Under the pieces are notes generated by a model, which ran no database searches, was not told the DNA's origin, and saw only the letters and a program-made list of their open reading frames with translations. A stretch of DNA of 64,000 nucleotides from Theobroma cacao. Taxonomy: Eukaryota > Streptophyta > Magnoliopsida > Malvales > Malvaceae. A program made the translations under genes and the position numbers. Below, piece by piece: positions 23,008 to 33,800 of the stretch. Within the stretch, counting starts at the first letter, position 1, and each line of letters starts with the position of its first letter. The DNA lies in assembly GCF_000208745.1 (NCBI RefSeq), contig NC_030857.1, forward strand, positions 15,300,232-15,364,231. The letters run 5' to 3'.

Positions 23008-24449
23008 CTTCTGCACTGGTGGCGCTATTTCTTTCTCCACCGGGGTTTTTTATTCGCCCTTCTTCCATCTCTTCACAGATGAAAGTGTTCCAGCAACCGT
23101 CTGCATACTTTAGATATGAAAGAACTCATGAAGGAGAATTAAGAACTCAGCAGCAGGATATTAACCCTAAAAAATAGTACCTGCTTGCCATTGAGACTTC
23201 TCATTGATGCTGCAAAAGTGCTAAAATAAGGTGAATCTAGTAATTTCATGTTCAAGAAACAATTGTATCAAAATTCAAAGACTGTAAGTTGTCTGGAAAG
23301 AATTATTCTGTTTTATATTACAACTGGTGCAGTTCAGGTTGAATTATCTGATACTGCAGCCCGAAAGATTTTACCATTCCCTTTTTAATTTCACTGGATT
23401 CTGGAATTCAGTGTGTGATGGAAAAAGGGTGTTGGGGTATTGGTAAAGTGTACAAGCTAATCTTAAAGGCAGACAAGATATGAGGTTAGCTTCGGTTGAT
23501 GTCACTAGAAGCTTAAGAGGAAAATTAAAACAGACCCTCTAAGAAACTAACGAAGTTGAGTAGGATTTCAGTCAGGTGGCTCACAAAAGGAATACAAGTA
23601 GAAAAATCTAGAGGCTGTCTTAATGGGAGGTTATTCTCATGCTGGCAATTTGTGAATTATGAGTGGACGGGGGATATTTGCATCTCCCGAGTCAGTGTTG
23701 GTCTTTTTTTTTTTTCTGGAATTCTGTGTCAAGCTTCAGTTGTTAAAGGGTATATTCTTTCACTTCAATACCCTTCTTTTTTTGTAGTTTTTGTATCTGA
23801 TTTAGCAAGATCTTTTTTTCTTCTGTACATGGGAAAATTTTTCTCTTCTATGCTCCTTTCCCTCTCCCCTTTTTAATTTTTTATAACTTTGGCCTCAAAT
23901 CAGATTTCTCCCATGTTATTATATACCTTTCATGAAGGTGTAAAAATGTTTAGCACAAGCAGATAAATTAGCACTGTCATCCAACTACAACAATTTCATG
24001 CAGATAGATAGATAAATGATGATTTAGCATTATTAGTTTTATCCTCTTAACTTGAATTAATTGAAGATATTATATACAACAAGCTTTATCAATTCTATCT
24101 TTGGCCAAAAAAGAAAAACACATCATGAATTCTATCACCAAATTGAATTTGCATTTACTTTTATTATTTTGCTGGAAGGGAAAAGGTTGATTATCTATAG
24201 TAATGAAATATGCATTTTTTACCTCATGAAAGCAGGTGGAGCAGAAGAGAGGCCATGGCTTGGACATTCGCGAGAAAGAATAGGGAGATTCACGCGATCA
24301 AGTGAAGTTCCATGCTAGAGTTTATAGAGAAGAGTTTTTAAAGATTTCTACATTCCTCTTTCTTGTTTGGAAAGCCTATGCGACTGCCTTCATACCAAAT
24401 ATTGCTTTTTCAAGGAAAATTTTATGTCCAGAGAACCTCCGTCATGCAT
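23008..24449 (-). CDS. Unrecognised small gene, 5' coding exons (split from the last exon by the Tat element)
   Basis: Exons on the minus strand: 24449-24396, 24314-24223, 23209-23181, 23100-23008, then 2644-2556. All junctions are AG/GT and phase-consistent (0, 2, 1, 1). Together they give about 118 residues: an N-terminus MHDGGSLDIKFSLKKQYL, a Ser/Pro-rich middle with NLPILSRECPSHGLSSAPP, an acidic stretch CEEMEEGRIKNPGGE, and a Cys- and Thr-containing tail. I see no signal peptide, membrane segment or known motif and do not recognise the family. The first exon is the weakest part. The start lies only ~100 bases after the PPR stop codon, so a readthrough or 3'-UTR origin is possible. Confidence 0.5.
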
Positions 24450-24550
24450 ATCTGGTGTCAGGCACGTATGAGGCTACTTGACTCGAGAAAAGATACATTC
24501 AGAACTCTGCAGTCAGAGATAGCCCCAAGTCACTAGCAAAAAGTAATTTA

Positions 24551-26785
24551 TTATACGGCTTTTACAACTCCATGTCCCGTTGATAGACCTTCTGTAGTTA
24601 TATGTCTCTTGCATCCTTCAAGGAAACTACGCCATATAAGGGCATCAGGTGGGAAAGCCATACCGGCAATAATTTGCTCTGCTTCCTTGAGTTTCCCATG
24701 TCTAGCCAGTAAGTCTACCATGCAATGATAATGATCCATTTTTGGTTCAAGCCCATAATCGCATTTCATTCTCCTGAACAATTCCATGCCTTCTTTCACT
24801 AATCCAGCATGTCTGCACACAGTTAAGATTGCAATAAAAGCAACCCCATCAGGCTTAAATCCCAGAAACTCCATCTCTTGGAAATTTTCCAAAGCTTCAT
24901 GAGAATAACCATTGACTCCAAGGGCTGAAATCAGAGAAGTCCAGGTGATGAGGTTTCTATCTGCCATTCCATCAAAGATTTTCACTGAACTTTTGATGCA
25001 TCCACATTCTCCGTACATGTTGACAAGTACATTGCAAACAAATGTGTCACAAAGACTGAAATCAGTCTTGATAATGAGACCATGAACAGAACTACCCAAA
25101 GCCAGGTTGGAAAGTTTACTGCTAACAGATAAAAGGCTAACAAATGTGTAATTGTCAGGATATATTTGAGTCATCTGCATGTGTCTGAATAGTTCAAAAA
25201 CCTCTTTATAGTCACCACTGTGAGCAGATGCAGCAATCATGATATTCCAAGATACAACATCAGGTTCTTCAAGAACAGAAAGCAGCTTTAGTGTTTCCTG
25301 GTACTGGCCTACTCTGTTATAAATTCCAGCAACAATGTTAGAGGGCACTATGGCGAGTGGTCTTTCACAATCTGTCACAAAAGTAAGGGCATCAGATAGG
25401 AGACCATTTTTAGCATATGAGGTCATGAGGGAGCTCAATACATATACATTATGTTCATATCCCATTCTTATAATCAAACAATGAAGCTGCTGTAGCTCTA
25501 TGGTCACTGAAGATTTCAGAATAGCAGAAAAGGTAAACTCATTTGGCCGGTAACCCAGTTGCAGCATATCTAGCAGTAAAAAAGAACAAGTAGTACAGAA
25601 TTTACTAGCATATCCCAAAATTAAAGCATTCCAAGAAACTACATTCTTCTCATATATACCATCAAAACATTGGTGGGAATCGACCAATTTATCACATTTG
25701 GCATAAAAGTCAACAAGTGCACTACCTACAAATACATCAGATTCGAAGCCCTTCTTGATTGTTTTGGCATGAATGTATGCTCCTAACATTGGGATCTGCA
25801 AACTACTACACGAAGCAATAATAATAACTAAGGTAGTCTGGTTAGGCATCACTCCATCCATGGACATTTGAAAGAAGAAATCTAAAGCTTTTGGCGGACC
25901 CCCGTCCCTTTCCAGTGCACCAATAATTGTGTTCCATGACACAACATCTTTTATATGCATGCCCTGGAAGACTTTTTCAGCTAGGCAGAGGCGCACACAT
26001 TTCACATACATGTTAATAAGAGAGTTAACAACTGTTACTTCATAATCAAACCCACTTTTAATCACTAAGCCATGTATCTGCTCTCCAAATTCCGAATCAA
26101 GCTCACCTTCCAATCCAGACAAAACACCAACAAATGAACAGTCAGACAAAGATGCCTCCAGCCTTAGGAGCTCACGGAACGAAAGCATACAATCTTCAAC
26201 CAACCCATAATGTGCATACAAAGAAATGATCGAGTTCCAAGTCACCAAACTCTTCCTTGGCATGTCTTCAAATGCCTGAACTGCTTCAGATACACACCCA
26301 GACCTTGCATACAGACCTAACAAAGCAGTACCCACGAAAGCATCAGCGTCGAACAGCCCATTTTTGACAACCAATGCTTGTAACTGACTCCCACCACAAA
26401 GATCCAATGCTTGACACGACAACAGTCCAGCCAACGCGAAAGGAGTAGGCGAAAACCCACAGCCCCGCATCATAGAAAACAAATCCCAAGCCCCCCAGAC
26501 ATCCCCGCATTTACCATAGGCACTGATCATCGAATTAAATGATACTGGGTTTCTCTCAGTCATGATGTCAAACACTTTGCGCGCGGCTGATAAATGACGA
26601 AGGAACGCATACTGAGAAATGATGTTGTTGTATACGAAGATGGGCTGGCAGGTGTAAGGGCCGAGAGTGATAGCGAGGGCATGGAGAGGCTTGGTGGTTT
26701 TAAGGGAAGGAACTGCAGACCAAGATTTGAGTAGTTGAAGGAGACGTTCATGGTGTTTGAACAAGAAATCTCCATTGAAGCTCAT
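24551..26785 (-). CDS. Pentatricopeptide repeat (PPR) protein, At3g58590-like
   Basis: Intronless, 744 residues from the ATG at 26785; an earlier in-frame TTG is not a start, and a TATA box lies ~60 bases upstream. Most of the protein is tandem 31-36-residue PPR units of the P, L and S types, seen as repeated phrases: NPVSFNSMISAYGKCGD, SLVTWNSIISLYAHYG, DVVSWNTIIGALERDG, NVVSWNALILGYASK, DVVSWNIMIAASAHSGD, NLITWTSLISALGVNGY. The C-terminus has an E-type region (PKMDHYHCMVDLLARHGKLKEAE...DALIWRSFLEGCK) and no DYW deaminase domain. Such proteins bind single-stranded organelle RNA for editing or processing. The resemblance to At3g58590 is from memory; the first ~40 residues do not clearly tell mitochondrion from plastid. 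Confidence 0.92.
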   Translation of the reverse strand: MSFNGDFLFKHHERLLQLLKSWSAVPSLKTTKPLHALAITLGPYTCQPIFVYNNIISQYAFLRHLSAARKVFDIMTERNPVSFNSMISAYGKCGDVWGAWDLFSMMRGCGFSPTPFALAGLLSCQALDLCGGSQLQALVVKNGLFDADAFVGTALLGLYARSGCVSEAVQAFEDMPRKSLVTWNSIISLYAHYGLVEDCMLSFRELLRLEASLSDCSFVGVLSGLEGELDSEFGEQIHGLVIKSGFDYEVTVVNSLINMYVKCVRLCLAEKVFQGMHIKDVVSWNTIIGALERDGGPPKALDFFFQMSMDGVMPNQTTLVIIIASCSSLQIPMLGAYIHAKTIKKGFESDVFVGSALVDFYAKCDKLVDSHQCFDGIYEKNVVSWNALILGYASKFCTTCSFLLLDMLQLGYRPNEFTFSAILKSSVTIELQQLHCLIIRMGYEHNVYVLSSLMTSYAKNGLLSDALTFVTDCERPLAIVPSNIVAGIYNRVGQYQETLKLLSVLEEPDVVSWNIMIAASAHSGDYKEVFELFRHMQMTQIYPDNYTFVSLLSVSSKLSNLALGSSVHGLIIKTDFSLCDTFVCNVLVNMYGECGCIKSSVKIFDGMADRNLITWTSLISALGVNGYSHEALENFQEMEFLGFKPDGVAFIAILTVCRHAGLVKEGMELFRRMKCDYGLEPKMDHYHCMVDLLARHGKLKEAEQIIAGMAFPPDALIWRSFLEGCKRHITTEGLSTGHGVVKAV

Positions 26786-26840
26786 CCAGCTGGTCAGGCG
26801 GGAAAAAGCTTTGGTGTCTGACTTGAGTTTTTTCAAATAT

Positions 26841-26850
26841 GGTATATATA
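26841..26850 (-). promoter_or_regulatory. TATA box of the PPR gene
   Basis: The minus strand reads TATATATACC, about 56-65 bases before the PPR ATG at 26785, giving a short 5' UTR of about 30 bases. It also rules out the upstream TTG (26836) as the start. Confidence 0.6.
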
Positions 26851-27606
26851 GAATAGTAATTTTCTTTTTTCTAAAATTAATTTCTTAAATTAACTACTAT
26901 TTCAATAATTTTTCTTTTAAATTTATAAAAATAAAATAGTGATACCATAATATAAAATATACAGTAAATTCAATCGATTTGATATTAAAATTTTAAATAC
27001 AAAAAAATTGAATTTATTTTATGCAAAAATTGAATCGAACTAAATTATTATACGAATCAAATTGAATTATTATATTTAATCGAATCAATTAAAAATGGAT
27101 CTACTTCCATCGATTTGCTTAATTTTAAAAAATTGAACAATATTTTATCAAATTATAAATAATATATATTAATATAAATTTAAACATACTTAAATAAATT
27201 TAATAATATTTTAAATTTAATATATATTTATTGAATAATTTTAATAATTTAAATTTTTATTAATTTAAATTCGATTATTCAGATTGTTCATTTGAAAATT
27301 TTAGTCATTGATAATCGAATCAAATTGATCAAAATAATCGAATTTGTAAAATTCAAAGATCTCAAAAATCATTTTAACCAAAAAAAAAAATGGAACTCGC
27401 TTCCATTCAATCGATTTTTTCAATTCAAAATGATTTTGTTCACCTCTGTAAAACAATAATGCAATAATAACAACAGAACTCTGTGCTCTATTACTGTGAG
27501 AGAAGCTATTTGTTTTGAATTTTCTTCTTGTTTCAGATTCAGTGGGTTTTTCTTTTATCTGTCAACTGAAGGATTCAAAACATTTTCGTGCTTCAATCTT
27601 TTGCAG
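26851..27606. other. Divergent intergenic region between PPR and PTD genes
   Basis: Very AT-rich from 26860 to about 27440, with repeated AATCGAATCAAATTGA-like strings but no clear element boundaries. The last ~150 bases are the PTD 5' leader; TTTTGCAG directly before the ATG suggests a 5'-UTR intron. Confidence 0.4.
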
Positions 27607-29853
27607 ATGGCGAATATGAAAGCAGTCTACATGGATCCAACGGTCGAAAATCCATCCTCCAAGGTTACAAAAAGTTCAGGTAGAAACTCACATATAGAGT
27701 GCTGGTCTTTTGTTTGTTTCCCGAGAAAGCGAAGCGCATGAAAATGGAGTAAAGGATGATTGAACATTGCAATTTCTAAAGTATTATAAGTTTGTTTTGT
27801 TTGTTGTTGGCTTGGCCATGTTAACCACACTGCACTGCTGCTGTCAACTTAGTTTCTGTTTGATCAAACAGAGTGACCCTTCTTTTTTTTTTTGTGTATG
27901 CTATTACTATATATGAACACTATAATGTCAGCTTTATTACTAAGTAGTGAATGTGAATGTGAATGTGAATGTTCCTCAAGTAGCTTCCATGATTAGTTTA
28001 TTACTTAGCCTAATGTGAATGGGAATGTCCCTTAAGTAGCTTCCATGATTACTTTATCACTTAGCCCATATATTCTAGTCTTCCATGTTTCCTCTGAGAA
28101 TAAGTGGGTTAATCCATCAGCCATCTGCTAAATATTTGTCCAACCATTTCTGCTTACTACACTTGCAGTATGTACTATTACAATATATGAACAATATAAT
28201 GTCAGCTTTTGTGCTTGGTAGTGAATGTGAATGTGAATGTCCCTCAAGTAGATTCCATGATTACTTAATTACTTGGCCTATCTATTCTGGTCTTCCATGG
28301 TTCCTCTGAGAATAAGTGGATTAGTCCATCAGCTATCTGCTAAATATTTGTCCAACCATTTCTGCTCACTTTCACTTGTACTGTGTATGTACTGTTGGGA
28401 TGGGAGGGGATACTTCACAAGCACAACTTTGGGTTTAGTGATTTGTTTTGTAATTGCAGTTTCTGCTGGGGTTTGCATGATGAACAATTCGTGGAGAGAC
28501 AAACAACATCCATCTTTCATCAATTTCATCTCCTCCTTCCTCACTGCAAATTCTTTCCGCCTTAACTTTGTCCCGGTTGCCCCTGTATTTGGCTTCACCC
28601 TTTTTTCTTTTTCTCCTAATTATTTCCCTTCTCAATTCCCTTTTTGGTGTCATATTGGTTTGTCACTCATCTGCTGCAACTTCTTATGTGTAGGACTTCA
28701 TTTTCAACTGTGGGGGATTGTCAGTGGCATTTATTTTTGTTACACACTGGGATTGCTGCAATGTTGAAACGATATTTAGCAGGTGAAGTATATATTAGTT
28801 GGTCTTGTTTGAAATTCTAGCATCATCTTCTGATTCATTCGATCTGACTCGTACAGGGCCAAAAAACTGAAGGTACAGTTTGCTCATCTCTATGTTGTTG
28901 TAAACCTTCCATCTAGGGAGCAAAATGATTCTTTTGTGCGCTCCTACTTCAAGTAATTCTTATGAAACTACCTTTCATTTTTTTTTTTGTTTCTTCTTAT
29001 TTTAACTACCATATAATTCCAAAAGAACTTTGAATGTCTTTTATGATTTGTTGAAGGTATGAGATGCAGCTTGGTAGACCAACATTTGTGCTAGTTCAAG
29101 ACATTGAGATGGGATTTGAAAAGATTGTGAAGATAGCCCACTATTGTGGAGGTACGATCCTATCCAATGAAGTTCACTTGAATGCTACCTTTGAAGTGAT
29201 AAACATAATAAATTAGTATGTAACTATACAGTTTGCAAGCAGCAGGAGGCTAAATCAAAACTGAAAGCTGAGGTCTGTTAGCAGATCATTGCTTGTTTTC
29301 ATTATATTTGAAGCATAATCTATTGACAAAGATTCCAACTGCACTATTCCCTTCAATGTTTGTTTTTTCCTTTCTTGCATGCACAGAGGAATCAATCAGT
29401 GCAGGGGATGGAAAATTTTCTTAGAGTGGTCACAGCCATACCAGGGATTGATAACCATGACGCAAATTCGGTATTTCATTGACCTTAATGCATCCACCAT
29501 ATTCAATGTTCTTTTATTTCTTTCTGTCTTTCATTGGAAAACTTTCTTGCTTGTGTGCATAGCTTCATGCATATCTGTGCTTGGGGTCCTAGATGACCAA
29601 AACAATTTAGAACAAGTAATGCAAGTTCCTATCAAGGACTAGGGGTATTCTGTTGTTTTCTTATGTGTTCTTGGTTGAATAACTTTTTGGTTGTCTTTTT
29701 CAGCTATATCAAGCAATTGGTTCAATTGAAGGGATTGCTAAAGCATCAAAGGAATACATTGTGGAAAGCACAGACCTTTCTGCTGAGAAAGCTGAGACAA
29801 TTGTAAGGTTCTTCAGAGATTCAAAGTTTTACCTGTGTCCCAAAATCAATTAA
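27607..29853 (+). CDS. PTD: PARTING DANCERS (PTD), ERCC1-like meiotic crossover protein
   Basis: Eight exons join in frame to 250 residues: 27607-27679, 28460-28584, 28694-28782, 28857-28952, 29057-29151, 29232-29272, 29387-29470 and 29704-29853. The product has [59 protein letters not shown] and [19 protein letters not shown], which match my memory of plant PTD. The C-terminal third ([17 protein letters not shown]...[11 protein letters not shown]...[11 protein letters not shown]) is a tandem helix-hairpin-helix module as in ERCC1/XPF. In Arabidopsis PTD acts with SHOC1 in class I crossover formation during meiosis. No nuclease active site is expected in PTD. The gene is convergent with AK-HSDH. 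All splice sites are GT/AG, and the complete frame argues that it is functional. Confidence 0.9.
27893..28385. repeat. Tandem duplication in PTD intron 1
   Basis: Two direct copies (27893-28165 and 28166-28385). Each contains GAACA-ATATAATGTCAGC, a GTGAATGTGAATGT run, CCTCAAGTAG, CTCTGAGAATAAGTGG and AATATTTGTCCAACCATTTC. The first copy holds an extra internal partial duplication of about 50 bases (around 27990-28050). Confidence 0.85.
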
Positions 29854-30814
29854 TGAAGAGAAGAAACAATTCTCTCTCCAAATGAAACTTCTTAGCAGGG
29901 CTTAATTCACACTTGAAACATGTGCAGTTTCTCTGGTTCTTTCTTGGATTTTATTTTCATAATTGGCAATACCCCCTTCAATCAGATTTATGTTCATGTT
30001 ATTGAAGATTTGCAACTTGTATTTCAAACCATGAAAAAGCTACTCAAAGTCAAGAAGCTTGGTTATGGCTTCTTGGTTAAGAAACTTCATAATTTTGAGC
30101 TGTTAGGTTGATTCTATTCATTGTTATTAGACTTGACAATTCGTGTTTTCATATCTTAATGTTATCATATAAATATAAAAGTATTAACAGTTTTATAAAT
30201 AAACACAACATGATTAATTTCGGATCTTAAACACGTACACCAACATATTTTCTGTTATCTTAAATACTTGATAAATTCCTAATTTGAATTTCATTAAGTA
30301 ATATAAGATTTTAAATATTTCTTGAGATTAAAAGAAATTATTTAAAAAATTATGAAAATGAAAATTTTAAGACAAACTCTATTTTTAAGTAATTTTTATC
30401 AATTCAGAATAAAAATCAATTTAAAATTAACATAATTTTTATTCTCTAATAGAAGAGTAGAGCACTACAACTCATCCGAGATCTCTGCTTAAATTCAACC
30501 TCACCTTTACCACTTGAATTAGCCCAAGTGGCAGGAAAAGAGGCAAAGGAGCCGCCATACTCACTCTTATACTGAATTGCAGTTCCACAATTCATAGGGC
30601 ATGGCCACATTCTCTACAAACTTAGTGCCTTGATACAACCAAAAACAACATAGCAACACTAATCTATCACTATTTCAGTTTCAAAAGATATGTTCTTATG
30701 TGCAAATTCAGACTCCAAATAAGATTACATTAAAACTACAGCTCAAAACACTACCTCGTCCCACCCGCTGTAAGATGAAGACGAGAAACTGAGGTCTGGA
30801 AGGTATCGGTTTCC
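29854..30814. other. Convergent 3' intergenic region between PTD and AK-HSDH
   Basis: Contains both 3' UTRs. 30180-30450 is AT-rich. No exon or element was recognised; the open frame at 29920-30111 has no family features. Confidence 0.4.
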
Positions 30815-33800
30815 CTAAGATGGTGCACCAAGATACGAGGCAAGCCGCAAAATGTCACTGAATATTCCACCAGCTGTTACTTGGGCACCTGCACCTGGTC
30901 CACGGACTATCAGTGGCTGCTTCTTGTACCTTGTAGTTGTGAAAGCTATGATGTTATCTGAACCGGAGAGCTGCGCAAATGGGTGATCTTTGCTGTATCT
31001 TCGCAGCTCCACACGTCCCTCTTGATTAACAGCATCCACCACTCCAACATATCTCAGGACCTGTCAAACAATAATTCGAAATGGATTTAGGCATTCCCTA
31101 CGGAGAAACTTTCTACCACAGTACATATATTTATATATGCAAATCCTACATCCTCAAAACTCCAGCAATTTTCATGATTAACTTTATAGCAGAATCCTAG
31201 TAGAGTTCATCAGTTAGATTGCAAACACGAATTTCCTACTAGAATGACCTTGGGGAGGTTCTCTGATGCAAGCATCCATCTCCATTACATTTTAGAATAG
31301 TGGGATTTGATAATAGGGTCCTTAACATCTTTTTAAACCTAATTGTTTCATCCTTTTTTTAGGAATAACGTTCTTCCTTCATTTTGTAGATTTACCACCT
31401 ACGACTTCAAACTTACGAGGCAAAAGCAAGAGGAAAGTCGAAAGCATTTCAGAATTCTACAGTTAGTAATTATAGTAAATATAAATGACATGAACAATAT
31501 AAAAGATGTAAATATCTATCTTGAATAAAATTCAAAGTATTTTCGAAAAAGTTAATGATCATAGAGACATAAAAGGTTAATAGATTTTGTAAAAAAAAAT
31601 ATTTATTTTAATGCAAATGATAACGACAGGCTCCATGCCTGTGTAATCAGTTGACAAATAGGCTCAATTGCTTTGTATACCTCACCACTTTCATTTTTGT
31701 GCTTTTCGATGCGATTCAAAGGTGCAATTGTTTTATAAACAGGCAATATTTGATTAACTTTGAAAAATGAAATGATATTATCCTCGAAATACCATTGTTT
31801 AAAAGGCAACTCACTTGTCACCTTGCATTAAGGCACAGCTCAAAGCATGCCTAGTTAATGCATTTTAAAACAGAGGTTACCCGCATTTATGGGCAAAGTT
31901 GAAATGGTTGTTCCAGTGTTATTCTACTAGTAGAAATACAGGAAAAAATAAACAAAACAAAAAATGAATACTCACTTCCCCAGATTCCTCAGCGTTCTGT
32001 CTCTCCTTGGTCAAGTCTTTGTCAAATTGAGGTAATTGCTTCATAAACTCTTCAGTAGATGCACTAGCCTGCAAAGGGCAAGAAAAAGAAAATCTCACAT
32101 TAATGATTGCTTTCTTGAGTCTATTTTATAAAATAGGAAAATCAATCCTTACTCTTAATGGTTCTGGAACCAGACTTCGAACAGGTATATCAGAAAGTTC
32201 CAATTTCCAGCCGGATTCTCTGGCAAGAATTATCACCTACAGAATGAAAATCAATTTATGAGCCCAATCTCATACAACTGCAATGTGCATAAACATGAAG
32301 CAACTATAATATGCAAGAAATGGCAGGGAAAGCCATCATGCTCATTCATATCAGAAGGCATCATTCCACTTAACGCCTATTGGCTGGTAATATGCTAAGC
32401 TAACAATAAAATCTCGATGAAAATTTATGATGAATGAAAGCAGAATTTTGAGACAAACTAAATTCCATGGTCAAGGAAGTCTACTTTTCTCTACATTTCT
32501 TCTGCTAGTGCCAATTAGAAAGATGCTTTGTTGAACAACTTCTTAACTCAGATAAAGCAGGAAAAATTCAACCAAACCCAGAAGGCCCACCCAAACCTGA
32601 ATCTGATCCAACCTGATTTGATCACAAAAAGGCAACAACTGAACCCATCCAACCCAAAGTTAAAATTGAATATAATTTGAAGTTTCTCTTTTAAATATTA
32701 ATTTGATAAAAAACAATAAAGATAACACTAACTATTATTCTACTAATAATTTTAAAAACAACTAAAAATATAAAATCTCTTCTGTAACTCTTTTATTACA
32801 ATAATCATGTATTTTATTGTTAAAAAGTTATAATTTTAATTAAATATACATTAAACATTATTTATATTTATATTCAAATACTTTTTTCATTCTTTAACTC
32901 CCAACAAAATTCTAACATTCAAGAAACTAATTAATACCACTTCTAAATTTTGGAGTTAGGTTGACCCTTTATGCCGTAACCATAATTCATGGTAAATTTA
33001 GTTAATGATCAGTAAACTAAATATTAATAATTAGTGCAATAAAGATTAATATTACATATTAATCAATCAAAAATCGATAATGATTTTTTTGAAGGCAAAT
33101 TGTTAATATTGGGTAAAAATAATTCTACATTAGTAAATTACTTTCAATTTACTTTGTTTTGGTCTTTTTCGAATGATTATTTTTTTAATTGATCTTTACG
33201 ATATAATATATCAAAATTAGAGGTGTGTCCCCAATTGATATGCGACCTTTGAATAACTTAATACAACCGGAATGACACACTCAATCTAACCCAATTTGAC
33301 TTTAAAAGTGAACAACTTAAACCTGGATGATTGGATTCTAAGATGACCTAAACCTTAGATGACCTAAATGCAACATGACCAAAATCTGGAATAACTCAAA
33401 TTTACTTGACCCAAAATGGCCTGACCTGAACCTGAACCCATCCTGGCCTGTCCAATTACCACCTATACTCACAGTTTGATAAGTGACAAGATGCAGGAAA
33501 ATACTCTAAAACATTGTTGACTTCTTTACCTATATAACTAAAGTAACAAAGAAAAAATGAACACTTTTACCTTTCTTGCAACATCTGTTCCAGACAGATC
33601 ATCCCTCGGATCTGGCTCAGTATAACCTGCCTCTTTTGCCTCTGCCACCACCTCACTGAAGGCTCTAGTGCCGGTGAAGTTATTGAAAATATAACTCAAA
33701 GTGCCACTACAACAAATAACAAAAAGGCAGAAGAGATATGTCAAAAGATGCATGTGGAGAAAGATCAAATTTTAGTTTCCTCAAAACAGGACTCACCTGA

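Noticed and set aside
26786..26836. Longer PPR reading frame starting at 26836
   Set aside because: The codon there is TTG, and a TATA box sits immediately upstream of it; the first ATG is at 26785.
28273..28767. 164-residue plus-strand open frame over PTD exons 2 and 3
   Set aside because: It reads through the splice sites; the true coding exons (28460-28584, 28694-28782) use the same frame only locally and join in phase with the others.
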